Shown piece after piece: positions 35,101 through 46,733 of a stretch of DNA of 64,000 nt. The translations under genes and the position numbers were made by a program. Numbering within the stretch: the stretch's first letter is position 1; every line of letters begins with the position of its first letter. The notes under the pieces are model-generated. The model saw only the letters and a program-made list of their open reading frames with translations. It was not told the DNA's origin and searched no databases. The DNA is from Cunninghamia lanceolata (taxonomy: Eukaryota > Streptophyta > Pinopsida > Cupressales > Cupressaceae): assembly GCA_027924645.1 (NCBI GenBank), contig BSBN01000849.1, positions 12,356,001 to 12,420,000 of the forward strand, written 5' to 3'.

Positions 35101-36632
35101 TTCTGTTGTTCTTCTCTGTACTTTATCATATCAAATGCATTATGTATGATCCTTTGTAGGACATCAATCAGGTCCATTGTATCTTATGTTACCAGTTTGA
35201 CAGATCATTTCCTATGATGAAGATTTTGTTTGAACTCATTCATAACTAGATACAATTATGCACTTATACACTTCACTTTGATACATAATGACATTCTATA
35301 GCATGAAAGATGATGACCACACCTGTTTAACTATTCCTCTGCCACATGATAATGATGTTCTATTGTAACACATGTAATGAAGTGCCCTTTTGATACTTCT
35401 TAAGCTTATCAAAGATAAAATGAGCCATTTGATCTAGCTGTCTTGCACTCTTCTACTACAGATCTGCAATACTAGCATGTTTCCTTCATAGATATGCATT
35501 GAATGTAGCATGTGATACACACTGTCCTTACAAACTTGCTTACTGGTTTATAATGGATACTCCTATTGGATTATTGATCATGGATGAGTAAGCAATTCTC
35601 AAATAGGCATGTCTTATGAACACTTATTCTTTTATCAATCTGATGATCATATATGCATTATGTACTCCTGATCATTATCATGCCTAAGAATGTCATTTTC
35701 ATGACAGTGGGAGCAATGACATCAGCTGTTATATGCATTAAGTGTTGTCCTTCACCAGTTCAGGTCATGTTCTTGGTTGCATTTCATACCTTGAAGTGAA
35801 ATCATGGTCATGTCTTGAAATGGGATTGATGCATATGATTGTCTTTGCTATTCCTTTAGATTGTCATGTGAAAGTGATCAATGATTTTCTTCTTTCTATT
35901 CATCCCTTCTGAGATCAAGGGGAAGTATCATTCTGGGCTCAACCCTTGTGGGAACCCATTTGATACCACATGATGAATGTCTTCAATCAACTTCATGATT
36001 TGTCCTATACCTGCACACGAAACAAATAGATTAGAATAAAATAATGATGCTCTATGTTTTCTTCTCTTTAGTTCCTTCTGTATATAGATGTCACTCATTT
36101 GATCACTGCATTATAACTAAAGTATTATGCCTCTTCTGATAGATGAAGGATTTTCATAATTGGAGCTTCTAACGGGACCCTTCCCATAATTTTTTAGGTA
36201 CATGTCGAGGTTGGGAGCAGGACTGGAGGCTACTATGAAGATCAACCAAAACAAGGCAATGATGTCTATGTCTTTCCTTCCTCCTTCATTAGATGTGTAG
36301 TATTTTTTTTATATTTGGATGAGTTCAGCAACCCACAGCTTGTGTGGGACATCTGACATGTCATGGTTTTCTTTAATGCAATGTTTATTCCTTTATGTAT
36401 TCAAACTTGTAAATGAATAACCATTGTGATGAATGAATACTTATCTCATTTTATTGTTTTGTAATGCAATGAATGATTTTAAATTCCTCTTTCTTTCCTA
36501 AACAACTGAACTGCATTTGTCATAATAACGATGCAACTATCACATAACAAAAATAAATCAAACCTCATTAAAAAATGATAAATGTTAAATCTGCTCAGCT
36601 AATTTTTGAGCTGCGGTCAAAAAATGGTAACA
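32199..36632 (-). repeat. 5' LTR of the gypsy element (4,434 bp)
   Basis: Partner of 24851-29257. Differences include extra sequence at about 33404-33470 and a missing block near 33315. Its right end, GGTAACA, abuts the target duplication ACAAT. LTRs of this size are rare outside a few plant gypsy lineages. Confidence 0.92.
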
Positions 36633-36773
36633 ACAATAAAAGACTATATAGAAGAGAAAAATAACTTCATGACTAAGTAGCAAGACGAACATAATGATGC
36701 CATTTCCTCTTATTGACCTATGCAAAGTGATTTGTAGAGGATTTGTATTACCAAGTTTATAAACACTCCACCC

Positions 36774-37132
36774 AAGGGCGCAGCGATAGCGTTCGAGACA
36801 GCAGTAGTGGAATTTCTATAGGAGAAATTGGGAGAAGAATTTCCGGAAGAGATCTTTGCCGGAGCTCTGCCAGTAAGAGACAAGCAGTTTATGTATCTCT
36901 TAATTTGATTTAATAAAGTTTCTCATCTGCAGTACTGGTTTTCCCTTTGGGGTTTTTCCAAGGACAATTTGTCCAAAATATTGTGTTGATTTTATTTTTC
37001 TGTCTCCGTGATTTTTTCGTGAAATTGCAGCTGTGTTATTAATTAATATTTGCTGTAAGTTATTTTTCGGCAGCCAAATAATCTACTTAAGATAGGTAAT
37101 TAATAATCAGTAGCTGCAATAGATTTTTCACA
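36774..37132 (+). repeat. 359-bp piece of copia-2 LTR in inverted orientation
   Basis: It is the reverse complement of 47522-47880, the 3' portion of the copia-2 LTR, with the same length and about 11 differences by eye. Its right end, TTTTTCACA, is the exact LTR terminus and abuts the target-site copy 37133-37137 and the CML stop. Its left end at 36774 is the broken end: LTR sequence stops within AAGGGCGCAGCG. It is the missing left part of the copia-2 3' LTR. Confidence 0.93.
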
Positions 37133-37134
37133 TT

Positions 37135-37491
37135 TTACCCCTGCGGAATCAATCCCATTGTGGACAGCACATGGTGAAGCTCGTTTGATGAAATGTACCC
37201 ATCTTTATTCTCATCGAATACACTGAATGCTTCCATCAAATCCTTCGACTCGTCTGTTTCTTCATCATCGTGATTGTCGAGGATGGAGTGATATAAATCA
37301 ACAAATTCCTCAAATAGCAGGCAGCTACAATCCTCTTGAAGAGGTTTGTTCAGCAGACATCTCAGATCTTCTTCCGACATCGGTATTCCGAGCTTGTTAA
37401 TGAAGCCGCACATTTCCTCAACGCTCACCATTCCATCTGCATTTTCGTCCACCATGTCATAGATTCTCCGAATTTCATCCAAATTCGCCAT
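37135..37491 (-). pseudogene. Calmodulin-like EF-hand protein, 5' part (codons 1-118)
   Basis: Start ATG 37491 was chosen because the paralogue at 7113 aligns from this Met; an in-frame Met at 37623 would only add hydrophobic sequence. EF-hand 1 loop is residues 15-26 (D15, N17, D19, E26), the second hand is degenerate (45-63), and EF-hand 3 loop is 93-104 (DENKDGYISSNE). The frame ends GLIPQG then TAA. That TAA lies in the target-site copy; the other copy, at 48191, reads CAA, so the stop is a later C-to-T change. EF-hand 4 is at 48191-48304. CMLs are cytosolic calcium sensors of 140-190 residues; this half lacks the C-terminal partner hand. Confidence 0.9.
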
Positions 37492-38369
37492 TATTCTTCT
37501 TAGAATGGAAGAAGCCGCTTGCGTGATGGTGAAGATTGCAATAAAAGAAGAAAAGTCTAAGTAAATGAAAAGATGGAGAAATCTTAAGCATAGGAAGGTC
37601 GTTGTGATTGCATACATTACCATCTCTGCATTATGTAGGAGAAAAGATCGGTGGACGTTCGGAAGGGAGGAGGAAAGATCTTTCAGTAATGTGGAAGAAG
37701 AATCGAGATGCCACCTCTCAACACGGTCATTTGGGATGACGTGTCAAATAATGGTTGGTGGATTCTTTCGAGATGAAGAAAAGACGATTTCAAGGGCGGT
37801 TATTTAGTCTGTTAACGCTGTCATCTGGTCGGCCGTCTACTTTAATCTGTTTAGACGCTTGTTGGAAGCGGCTGAGCGGGTCAGAATTGTTGTTAATATT
37901 TAAAAAACACTACTTAAATATTATATTTTTCAACTACTAGTATATTTATATTTAAAAATATATATTTAAAGTATGCCAAAGATATTTTTCTTGAGGCACC
38001 TATTTTTTTAATCAATTTACCACTCTTTTCACCTCACCTCAAATCTTACAATTTGATATGTTCATTCTATATGTGAAAAAAAATTAAGAAAGGAGGCAAT
38101 ATAAATAGATTGAATGTGCCTCTTTTCATATGCCATTATGTAATGTTTCTTTCTTTCATCTTAGTGCATAGTGATGGCTTCTTTGAAACTACCATCCACT
38201 TTTCTTTCCATCCACCTTTTTAAATTTTTTTTTTAATTTGTGGAGTGTGACTATTTGTTTTTTTAATAAAGATTCTAGATTGAAATCTTATAAGTTTACA
38301 TAGAAATTCCAGAATCTTTCAGCGCCCATTCGTGTTGTGAATGTAGGAATGCCTCTTGGCGTAATCAAA
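37492..38369. other. Upstream region of the split CML gene
   Basis: This should hold the CML promoter (gene reads leftward). The first 300 bp are less AT-rich than the rest. I could not pick a convincing TATA box. Poly(T) tracts near 38228-38245. No other gene recognised. Confidence 0.4.
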
Positions 38370-40657
38370 TAATAATAATCTTTAGGATCGGATGGTTAAT
38401 ATTTTTCGTTTCCAAGTTGTTTATCCACCTTTCAAATATTTAGGTATATCTATTCTTCCTATTTGTGCCGGTACATTATGTATCGACTATTTTTTAGCGT
38501 TTCCAACCTGCAATTGTGTCGACTTGTTTTACAAACCTACAAACCCTTCGTCCTGCAATGTTTTCGACCTATCTATTTGTCGATAGGATTTCGACAAACA
38601 TGTTTGTTGGCAAGATTTCGACTGCTGGTACATTTTACAATGTACTGGTTGTTTAAGTTCTTCCTATTTGTTTTGAGAAAAAAAGATTGGAATGTGATGT
38701 TGCTTTCTCTTCAACAACATATAGTCATTGGACAAACAAAAAACTCTCTTTGATTGGTCATATAGTCTTCCTTAAAACTATGATTCAAGCTCTTCCTATT
38801 TATAGATATATGTCTCTTGCAGCTCCAAAAGACCTCCTTCGTGATTTGGGCTGCAAGATGAGACAATTTCTTTGGGAACGAAATTCAAAGAAAAATAAAT
38901 GCCATTTGGTTAACTGGGATAAAATATATCAACCTAAAGAAAGAGGTGGTTTAGGTTTGAGATCTTCCCTCCTTAATAATATAACTCCCATATCCAAATT
39001 ATATTGGATATGGTGTGTCGAGTAATAGGCTTTATAGGGAAGAATTCTTAAGCTTAAATACTTGAATTTGGAGAATCATTTTTTTTATTCCTAAGATGTC
39101 GACTCTTGGTAGGAGCTTTCAAATATGAAAAATAATGAAATTGGTTAGTAGTCTAATTAAAGCTAGCATTTTCTAGATTGTGGGGAAGGGTGACCTTGCT
39201 CTTTTCTAGAATGATGTGTGGCACCGACATAGCCCTCCTTGTGTGGAATTTCTTGATCTCTTGGAATTAATATATAAATGTGTTAAATTTGGTTGGAGTT
39301 ATGTTTTTTTTATTTTAAGTAGACGGTCATGTAGGATGTGGTGAGGATTTGGAAATGGAAACCTAAATATCTTTGGCCAGGTCACTGAACAATTCCCTCA
39401 TCCCATTGATTGATTAGCTCATATTTTAGCTTCTTAAAAGGTCTCTTTAAATAAACATTCAGATTTCCTTGGATGGAATTTAAAAGGTTATGGGATCTAC
39501 ATAGTGCAAATCGGTTATAATCTTTTGATAGAAAATTTGGAAGTTAGGAACTCTAACCTTTGGAAATGGGTCTAGCATACTAAATGTTGCCCTAAGGTGA
39601 ATGCTTTCATGTGGCTTGTACCTTTAGCAAAATTTCTTCATCATGATAATCTTCAAAAATGACGAGTTGGTCTAAACAGATATATCCTATGCCTTCAAGA
39701 TGAAGACTCTAAAAGACATCTTATTTTAGATTGCCCCTTTGGCACTTTCCTTTACTTTTTTATGGTGTGATTTGTTGGGAATTTCATAGAATAATTATGA
39801 GTCCATCCAAAACTTTATTGTGAATTAGTTATGACCTTCTTTGAAGCTAAAAATCCTTAATCTATTGCATGATACTATTCCTAGTCTAATCTGTTAAAAC
39901 ATTTGATGGGAATGAAATCAAAGGATTTTTAATGGTACTCATAAGCATACAAGTTAGGTATGGGTTAGAATAATGGCCAATCTAAAAGAAACCTATCAAT
40001 TTTGGATTCAAGATTATCAAGTGAATTCTTGGGGGGGGAACTCAAAGTTCTAATGAGACTTCGTATTCTTGTAGATTCTCGCTCTTTTGCCTCTTCCAAT
40101 AACAGTCCTTAGGATTATCAACTTACTAAATGGGTATGTTCTCTTCCAGACTTGGTTAACATTAATGTTGTTGGAGCTTCAAATGGAAATCTTGGAAATG
40201 CTAGCATGTGAGGTGTTTGTCATGATCATTATGGTAGGGTTAAGTTCTAGTTTTCTAGTAGTCTTGGTGTTGGTTCTAATAACTTTGTTGAGGCTATGAC
40301 CATTTGTGAAACTCTTTTAGTAGCTAAACTAAACATTTTACCAATATTATTTTAGAATCTAACTCTAAAATCTTGGTTGATCATTTAAAAAATAAGTTTT
40401 CCTCTCATTTCCACTAGTGGAAGTTGAATGAATGTAATAAAGACATCAACATCATCATTCACGGTTTTAATGTTGTTAAGTTGAATCATACTAGAAGGGA
40501 AAGAAATCAAGTTTCTAACTTTTTGGACAAATCATCTTCTATTTGGAAAAACATCATGGTTGATACTAGAAATAATCAAGATTTCCTTGTATGGGATTTG
40601 TGTAGAGCATTTAGTGATTTCATCAATGCTAACTATAATGCCTATCTGGATTCTTGA
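38370..40657 (+). pseudogene. 5'-truncated LINE, ORF2 3' part
   Basis: Plus-strand non-LTR retrotransposon remnant. 38390-38460 reads PPFKYLGIS, the RT block before the thumb; after a 191-bp insertion the frame resumes at 38672 and runs to 39023 with LSLIGHIVFLKTMIQALPIY, FLWE and HLVNWDKIYQPKERGGLG, the conserved plant LINE thumb region. 39560-39790 has the zinc-binding domain (CPKVNAFMWL, then C..C and DCPFG). 40090-40657 is the RNase H domain and tail (GVGSNNFVEA, IIIHGFNVVKLNHTRRERNQ). Many stops. The endonuclease and early RT are missing. Confidence 0.88.
38467..38657. mobile_element. 191-bp insertion with 14-bp target duplication inside the LINE RT
   Basis: TTCTTCCTATTTGT occurs at 38453-38466 and 38658-38671, flanking 191 bp foreign to RT. 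Deleting the insertion and one copy of the repeat restores the RT frame through YLGISILPICFEKK. The ends CCGGTACAT and ATGTACTGG are near inverted repeats, but the right one is 9 bp from the duplication. A 14-bp variable duplication favours LINE-driven retroposition (SINE-like); no pol III boxes or A tail are obvious. Confidence 0.75.
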
Positions 40658-42345
40658 TTCTAGCTAGTGTGCTTCTTGTTGGTGTGTAGGTTCTTGGCGT
40701 GTTCTTCTAGTTTATTCCCCTATGGCTAACTTATTATTATTTTTTATTAATTTTCTTTTTGGTCTAATATTTTAACGTAAAGACAAATATTACTTCTAAT
40801 ACTAAAAGCATGTACAATCTTTGGGGAACACATGCTTATGCTCTATCTATGGGATTTGGAGGGTTCCTCCTCTTTAATTGATTGTTTATTCTTAGTCCAT
40901 TTGGATTTTCTTGATTTTCTAGAATTAGTGTGATAGGAGATCTTTTAAAACTAGTCGAGCCACTTTGTAATTAGTTGTTGTTTTAAATTTTTTTGCCTTT
41001 GTGTTAAAATAATAATATGCAACACAAGAATTAATTAACGCATCTTACTATCTCAATGGATCCTAAATTAAATATTCAAAGGCATCATGGATGTCATTAT
41101 CAATTTTATGTTTTGAACACAAATAAATATCTTAAGAACTAAAATTAATGGAAACATATTTAAGTGGTATTATTTAGTGTAAGGAAATTAAACTACCCTA
41201 TATGAAATAAATTATGATTGAATTAAATTAAATTAGCAATAATAATAAATATTTTAATGGTGTAATTTGTATATTTATGTTGTTTTTCATTTAATTTTAT
41301 ATTTATTTTTTTGGAATGTTTTAAATACAATAATATATTGATAAGTAGTACACTCTTGTATTAGGTTTGGCTTAGTTCTCATTCCTATTTTTATCCATTT
41401 TGTTCCTATTTACATTTATTCATCATTTATCATCCTTATTTTTACTTATTTTTATACATTCATTTTATGGTTTGAAATTACTAATTTTCATTGAAGTTCA
41501 TTTTTTTGCCACTTGGGATTGACCTAGTTCAAGGGGCAAGTAGGAATGAACCCAAAATTCAAATATTCAAATTTATCTTTTAACGTTATTGCCTTTTTCT
41601 ACTAGTTATTACAAGAAGACTGGGCATGGTGCACACTTGTACACCATGTTGCTATGTTCTGGTACATAAAGAAATCTAATGTGTCATTAATACATATTAA
41701 GTTTTAGGAATAAAACAATCTAGTGCATGCTTCCATTTTGCAAACAACCAAGAATTGTATCTCCATATAGGCCTTTTACATGTTTGTGAATGTTTCCATT
41801 AATATTTATAATTGTCATTAATCAGACTCTCTAAGGGGGTTGACTTAAGAGAATGCAATCACCTATCAAGTTGGAAATATCCCCAATAGTATCCCTAGAT
41901 ACCAGCTTGTTGTATTTAGCTTTTAGGAGGGCAAAGGCAAGTAGGTTTACTAAAGTGCATTATACCAAAGCATTTCTATGTGGCATGATTCAATTCTACA
42001 TCTTAGATTGAGTTTGCACTACTCAAGATCAACCTCACAACACTCATGATTGAACCATATGAAATTCTAAGATTACACAAATTTTGGTGAATACATTAGA
42101 TTAAAGGCATTAATTTCTAGACAATGGTGAATGGATTCAACATGACATCAACATTGTTTCTCCATCATCAATTCTAAAGCTTAGTACCTCAAACCTTCTA
42201 ATTTAATTTTAGCATATTAATTGCAATTATCAACCCAACCCTAATTTAATCTAGGTTAATTTGTTCTTACTAAGATTGCATTTATTTAATTATCATAGAT
42301 TTATGTATGTCACATAATTATTTTATTACATAAATCAGTGAACTC
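40658..42345. other. LINE 3' tail and unassigned DNA
   Basis: The LINE 3' untranslated region probably ends near 41012 at an A-rich stretch (TTAAAATAATAATATG). Beyond it I see no gene, LTR or target duplication. Very AT-rich. Confidence 0.45.
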
Positions 42346-43129
42346 AACATTCCTACATATGCTCATGTTCTTGTTGATTAAATTTGTCTGATAAGCCTCT
42401 CCTAGAGTAGAGGTTGTTCTACAAATTAATGATCATTCTTGAAATCAGATATTGGATTATTAAGGCATCCCCTTTAGATGTCGATGATGGTTTGTTATGG
42501 GACATTTGGTGTCAGACTACCCATGCGAAAATGTCTCACATTTCCCTTCTTGGTGGAAGGATGCTTTACAAGAACACCTTATTGTGGATGTAGTTGAGGA
42601 TAGTTTTGATTTAGAGGCCTTTGAGCTAGACTTGTTGTTGGGAAGGTGGCTCCTAGTCACCTATTTCTCATCCATCTTCAGTTCCCACCCTTTCGTTTGT
42701 TGGAGTTATTGGTGTGCACCTCATTCAGATTCTGTGGTGCCTTCTTGGCAGTCACTAGTCAGCTACCCCAACTAGGCTTATCCTACCTCATTTGTTTATG
42801 TTGAATGGGGCCATAGAGTGGGGTTCTCCTCCTCTCTATCCTATTTCAAAGGATGTTGACTATGATGGTTCTTGGACTAATATATCTAAAAGGAAGAAAG
42901 GTCTTCTGAAGCATGTTTCTCAGTCTCATGCAAGGGTCAAGGGCATGAGGATTGCAAGGTCTTCTTATGTTTATGTGTAGTTTATTGTCTTGTTGTTTGT
43001 CTTGGCATCTTTGTTGTAGTTGCGCTATTCTTTAGTTGTGTTGTGTTGTTTGTCCCATTTTTGTATCTTTGTAAAAGGGTTGGGGCTCTTTCAAAAACCC
43101 CTCTTATCTAATAAAAAACATTCCTACAT
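42346..43129 (+). mobile_element. Retroposed LINE-derived copy with 13-bp target duplications
   Basis: AACATTCCTACAT lies at 42346-42358 and 43117-43129. The inserted 758 bp ends in an A-rich tail (CTAATAAAAAA), the hallmark of LINE-mediated insertion. Near the left end, GHLVSDYPC after a Cys-containing stretch resembles a degraded CCHC knuckle of LINE ORF1, and open frames 42497-42775 and 42792-42980 follow. The 3' end carries the palindrome GGGGCTCTTTCAAAAACCCC. RT is absent, so it is either an internally deleted LINE or an ORF1-only copy. Confidence 0.8.
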
Positions 43130-43266
43130 CCCCTAGGGTTTAACATAAGGATTTTACCTTAAGTGGTTCACCACTAAAGAAATACTTTATCACATGCATA
43201 CATATTAGGGGTTTTTAAATAATCAAAATGTGTCCTAGTATATCACTTCAATATTATGGGAAAAAT

Positions 43267-43373
43267 AGAAATCAATTTTCTAGGTATAGAGAAAAATATT
43301 CCGACTGTGTTTCCAGCCTCGTAATCACCACCCAAGACTAGAACACCTGTCCAAGCTACATTTAAAATTAACA
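43267..43373 (-). repeat. Remaining 107 bp of copia-2 3' LTR
   Basis: Matches 48084-48190. Starts TGTTAATTTT beside the purine tract and stops abruptly at 43267, the inversion breakpoint. Confidence 0.92.
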
Positions 43374-43397
43374 CTCCCTCTTAGAGAGGAAGGTGTT

Positions 43398-44156
43398 CTA
43401 CATAACACCCAACTTATCTCTGAAGAAGATGAATTTTGCCTTCCCCAATGCCTTTGTCAAAATGTCTGCTACCTGCTGATTTGTAGGTATATATTGTAGC
43501 TGAACAATCCTCCACTGTACACAATCCCTAATGAAATGATATCTGATGTCTATATGCTTAGACCTATCATGAAACACTAGATTCTCAGATAATCTGATGC
43601 AACTCTGATTATCACAGTGTATCACGGTAGTCTCAACCCTCGGACCAAACAAGGCTACTAGCAACTTTCGAAGCCATATAGCCTCACATGTTGCCATACT
43701 AGCTACTATGTATTCTGCTTCTGCAGAACTCAGAGCAACGGACTTTTGCTTCCTGCTGTACCAAGAGACAACTCCTGATCCCAAACTAAAGCAGCACCCT
43801 GAAGTGCTTTTCCTGTCCACTGTACTACCTACCCAATCTGCATCAGTATAGCCTTTCAACTTGATACCATCACCTCGAACATATCTGATCCCATACTTGA
43901 TTGTACCACGCAAATACCGCAACACATGCTTTGCCGCTGTCCAATGCACTCTCTTCGGCTCAACCATGAACTGACTAAGAGAGTTTATTGCAAAGGATAT
44001 ATTTGGCCTAGTGTTAACCAAATACATGAGAGATTCAATCAACATCCTGTATAAGGTGGGGTCTACATCCTTTTCCTTGGATGCATCTACCTTCTTCCAA
44101 TTCGTGATCATAGGTGTAGAAATGGCTCTGCAATCTTGCATCTCAAACCTCTTCAA
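43398..44156 (-). pseudogene. copia-2 RNase H domain
   Basis: An open segment of 252 residues reading from the RT connection (STPMITNWKK, NTRPNISFAIN) into copia RNase H. Acidic positions are visible in GYTDADWVG, SSAEAEYI and CDNQS, with the C-terminal ADILTKALGKAKF. Upstream a TAG follows GMEVW (CAG in relatives), separating it from RT. It ends 24 bp before the 3' LTR. Confidence 0.92.
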
Positions 44157-44911
44157 GATTTCAATGCAGTATTTCCCTTGTCCAAGGAAAATCTCTCCAT
44201 CTGTCTACCACACTTCCATGCCTAGAAAGTAGTGCATAAGCCCCAAATCCTTCATCTCGAACTCTGCTGCAAGGTCCCTCTTGCACTCCTCTATGAGCCC
44301 TAGTGAACCTGTTAAAAACAAGTCATCCACATATAGAACAAGAATGAGAACTTCACCCCCAACCATCAAGTAGTAGAGGTTAGCATCTGCCTCACTCTTC
44401 ACAAAGCCTATTCCCTGCAAGTATCTATCAATGTGCTCATACCACGCCCTGGGAGCATGCTTGAGTCCATACAAAGCTTTCTTCAATCTGCACACGTGGG
44501 TTTCACTGCTGTGTGCTACAAAGCCCTCTGGTTGTTCTATGTATACCTCCTCTGCCAATTCACCATTAAAAAATGCTGTCTTGACATCCATTTGATGGAT
44601 TTGCCATCCCATATGCGCTGCAAGTGAGATTACAGCTCGTATAGAAGTATACCTGGCCACTGGAGCAAATGTCTCCTCATAGTCTATTCCCTCATTCTGA
44701 GAGAACCCCTTGGCCACGAACCCTGCCTTGTATTTCTCGATGCTACCATCTCATAGATCCAGCGTGATCCAACCACTGCCCTATCTGTTGGTCTAGGCAC
44801 AACCTCCCACACATCATTCTGCATTATTGAGGTTTATTCCTCAACCATCACATCTTGCCACACCTGTTGCCGTGCAGCCTCCTGATAGCTGGAAGGCTCG
44901 CTATCTACCAA
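44157..44911 (-). pseudogene. copia-2 reverse transcriptase
   Basis: RVT_2 domain. 44717-44205 reads [51 protein letters not shown] and the catalytic LYVDDL, which is intact here. The N-terminal part (44911-44718) is frame-broken: the VWEVVPRP...VVGSRWI stretch lies in another frame from AKGFSQ. It carries stops at both ends of the open segment, so no full polymerase can be made. Confidence 0.9.
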
Positions 44912-46183
44912 CTAACTAACCAATGCCACATAGTCATTATACTTCGCTGGTTGTTTCCGTTGTCTAATACTTGTCCTAGGAGCTCCCATAAATTCCTGAG
45001 TATCCTTATGTGTCTGTTGAACCTCACGGTTTCTCCTGCCAACTATAGAGGATGAAATATCAAACTCCATATCTTCTTGATGCATCTCTTGGATTTGTTG
45101 TATCTGTTGCTCCATATTCTGCGAACTCTCAGCACCTGAGCCTGTGCCTATACTAGTAACTGTACTCGTGCTTCGCTGCCCCTGTTCTGGTTGAACAATC
45201 CTTGGAGCTTCTGTTGGTTGCTCATTCTGATCATTTGCTGGCAAATCTCTGGACCTCCTATATGCCTTGTCCTCCATGAATTTGACATCACGCCTGACAA
45301 TAATCCTCCTGGTCCCTGGAATAAATATACGATAAGCCTTTGAGGTCTTGCTGTACCCCACAAAGTACCCTCTCTCTGCAGTCTGATCTAACTTGGAACG
45401 TGTAGCCCTTGGAATGTGACAAAATGCCAAACTCCCAAATATCCTGAAGTGACTGACATCTGGCTTCTTCCTTGAGAATGCCTCCTCTGGTGTCATCTTG
45501 CGCAATACCTTATGTGGAACCCTGTTCTGTATGTATATTGCTGTACTACATGCCTCTGCCCATAAGTAACGTGGCATATCTTGGTCATACAACATAGCCC
45601 TTGCTGCCTCTGATATAGAATGATTCTTCCTCTCAGCAACCCCATTCTGCTGCGGGTTGTAAGGAACGGTCCACTCTCTCTTGATTCCTTCCCTGGTACA
45701 AAACTCCTGGAACTCTTTCCTTTTGTACTCGCCTCCATTGTCTGACCGAAGAACCTTTACCTTCCTGTCTGTTGAATTCTCCACAAGAGCTTTGAACTCT
45801 TAGAAGTGACTGAAGACCTCATCCTTGGTCTTCAAGAAGTATATCCAGGTCTTCCTGGAGAAATCATTAATAAAAGTAACAAAGTAGTCATATCGTCTGA
45901 GAGACTTCGTTGACATTGGTCCACATATATCTGAATGTACTAGATCAAGAACCCCCTTGGATCTGGTGTCACTCCTTGAAAAAGCTGTTTTCACAAACTT
46001 CCCTAATACACATCCCTTACATACATCATCATGCTCTGTGCTCACCTCTGGAACACCTGTCACTGTCTCACGAAGCAATTTAAGTGCTCCATGATGTATA
46101 TGGCCCATCCTCCTATGCCATAACTCTCCTTGATCTCTAGGATTACTACTGCTCACTAGTGCCTTAGGAGTATCAAACTGCAA
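44912..46183 (-). pseudogene. copia-2 GAG-pre-integrase and integrase
   Basis: The first segment, 46183-45800, has ELWHRRMGHIHHGALKLL, C-K-G-C and the first catalytic Asp in LVHSDICGPM. A TAA (CAA in relatives) follows FSHF. The second, 45784-44912, continues with D15 (RSDNGGEY) and E51 (GVAERKN), 35 residues between them, then HFRIFGSLAF and a Gln/Thr-rich tail toward RT. Apart from the single stop the domain looks complete. Confidence 0.92.
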
Positions 46184-46710
46184 CCTATAAAGTTGGCCGC
46201 TCCTAACTCCAATAGCTATGGGTGATTTCCAATCCTTATGCTTGATTAAAACATGCGCCCCTCTAAAGAGTACATTTATCCTTAAGGACAGATACGGAAA
46301 TTAGATTCATGCCTAAGCCTGGCACATGCAACACATCATGAATGGAAATAGGCTTGCCATTCTTCCTCTGAAATAGAACAGTCCTTCTCCCAACTAGATC
46401 GCACTTGGACTTGTTCCTCATCTGAATCTGGAATCTGATGTCCTCCTCCTTGTAGCTGGAGAAGTACTCCTTAACTCCTGTCATATGAAATGACGCCCCA
46501 CTGTCTATATACCAAACACCCTGTGAGGTTGAGCTAGTCAGGCAAGCTATGAGTGCAAACTCATCCTCCATTCTACTAGAAAGCTCATCTACACTTGCTG
46601 AAGCTGCCGTCTGCTTCTTGCCTTTCTTTTCATTTTTCTTCCTTTGTGGGCAATCGTTGACATAGTGGCCGAACTCATGATAGCCATAGCATTTGACCTT
46701 AGACAAGTCC
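46184..46710 (-). pseudogene. copia-2 zinc knuckle and protease
   Basis: Knuckle CYGYHEFGHYVNDC has Tyr for the second Cys, so metal binding is lost. The copia protease motif WYIDSGASFHM follows at about 46512-46480, then VLHVPGLGMNLISVSVL, the stretch that leads to GAG-pre-integrase. The frame is broken at about 46263. Confidence 0.9.
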
Positions 46711-46733
46711 TTCTTCTCACTTTTTGGATTTGA

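Larger units (their letters stand above)
24851..36632 (-). mobile_element. Gypsy retrotransposon with 4.4 kb LTRs and deleted pol centre
   Basis: This is an 11,782-bp minus-strand element. The LTRs are 24851-29257 and 32199-36632. Target duplication ACAAT lies at 24846-24850 and 36633-36637. A PBS-like TGGCATGCCCAGTGGGACC lies at 32193-32175, six bases inside the 5' LTR. The 2.9 kb interior contains gag and then integrase, the Ty3/gypsy order, but nothing between them: protease, RT and RNase H are missing. LTR copies differ by roughly 8 percent over the first 215 bp by eye and by several indels. It is old and non-autonomous. Confidence 0.92.
36774..43266. other. Inferred inverted block of about 6.5 kb
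   Basis: Both edges are broken copia-2 LTR sequence or abut it. At 36774 the LTR piece points one way; at 43267 the remaining 107 bp of the same 3' LTR points the other. Reversing the block puts CML 5' half, 3' LTR, copia interior, 5' LTR and CML 3' half in the order expected from one simple insertion, short of 203 bp of LTR. Which flank moved cannot be told from the sequence. Confidence 0.85.

Noticed and set aside
37135..37623. A 162-residue CML with an N-terminal hydrophobic segment (start at 37623)
   Set aside because: The paralogue aligns only from the Met at 37491; the upstream 44 codons look like translated 5' UTR and the C-terminus is cut by the insertion.
38467..38657. A MITE based on the CCGGTACAT / ATGTACTGG ends
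   Set aside because: The 14-bp duplication does not abut the right inverted end and is too long for known plant DNA-transposon duplications.
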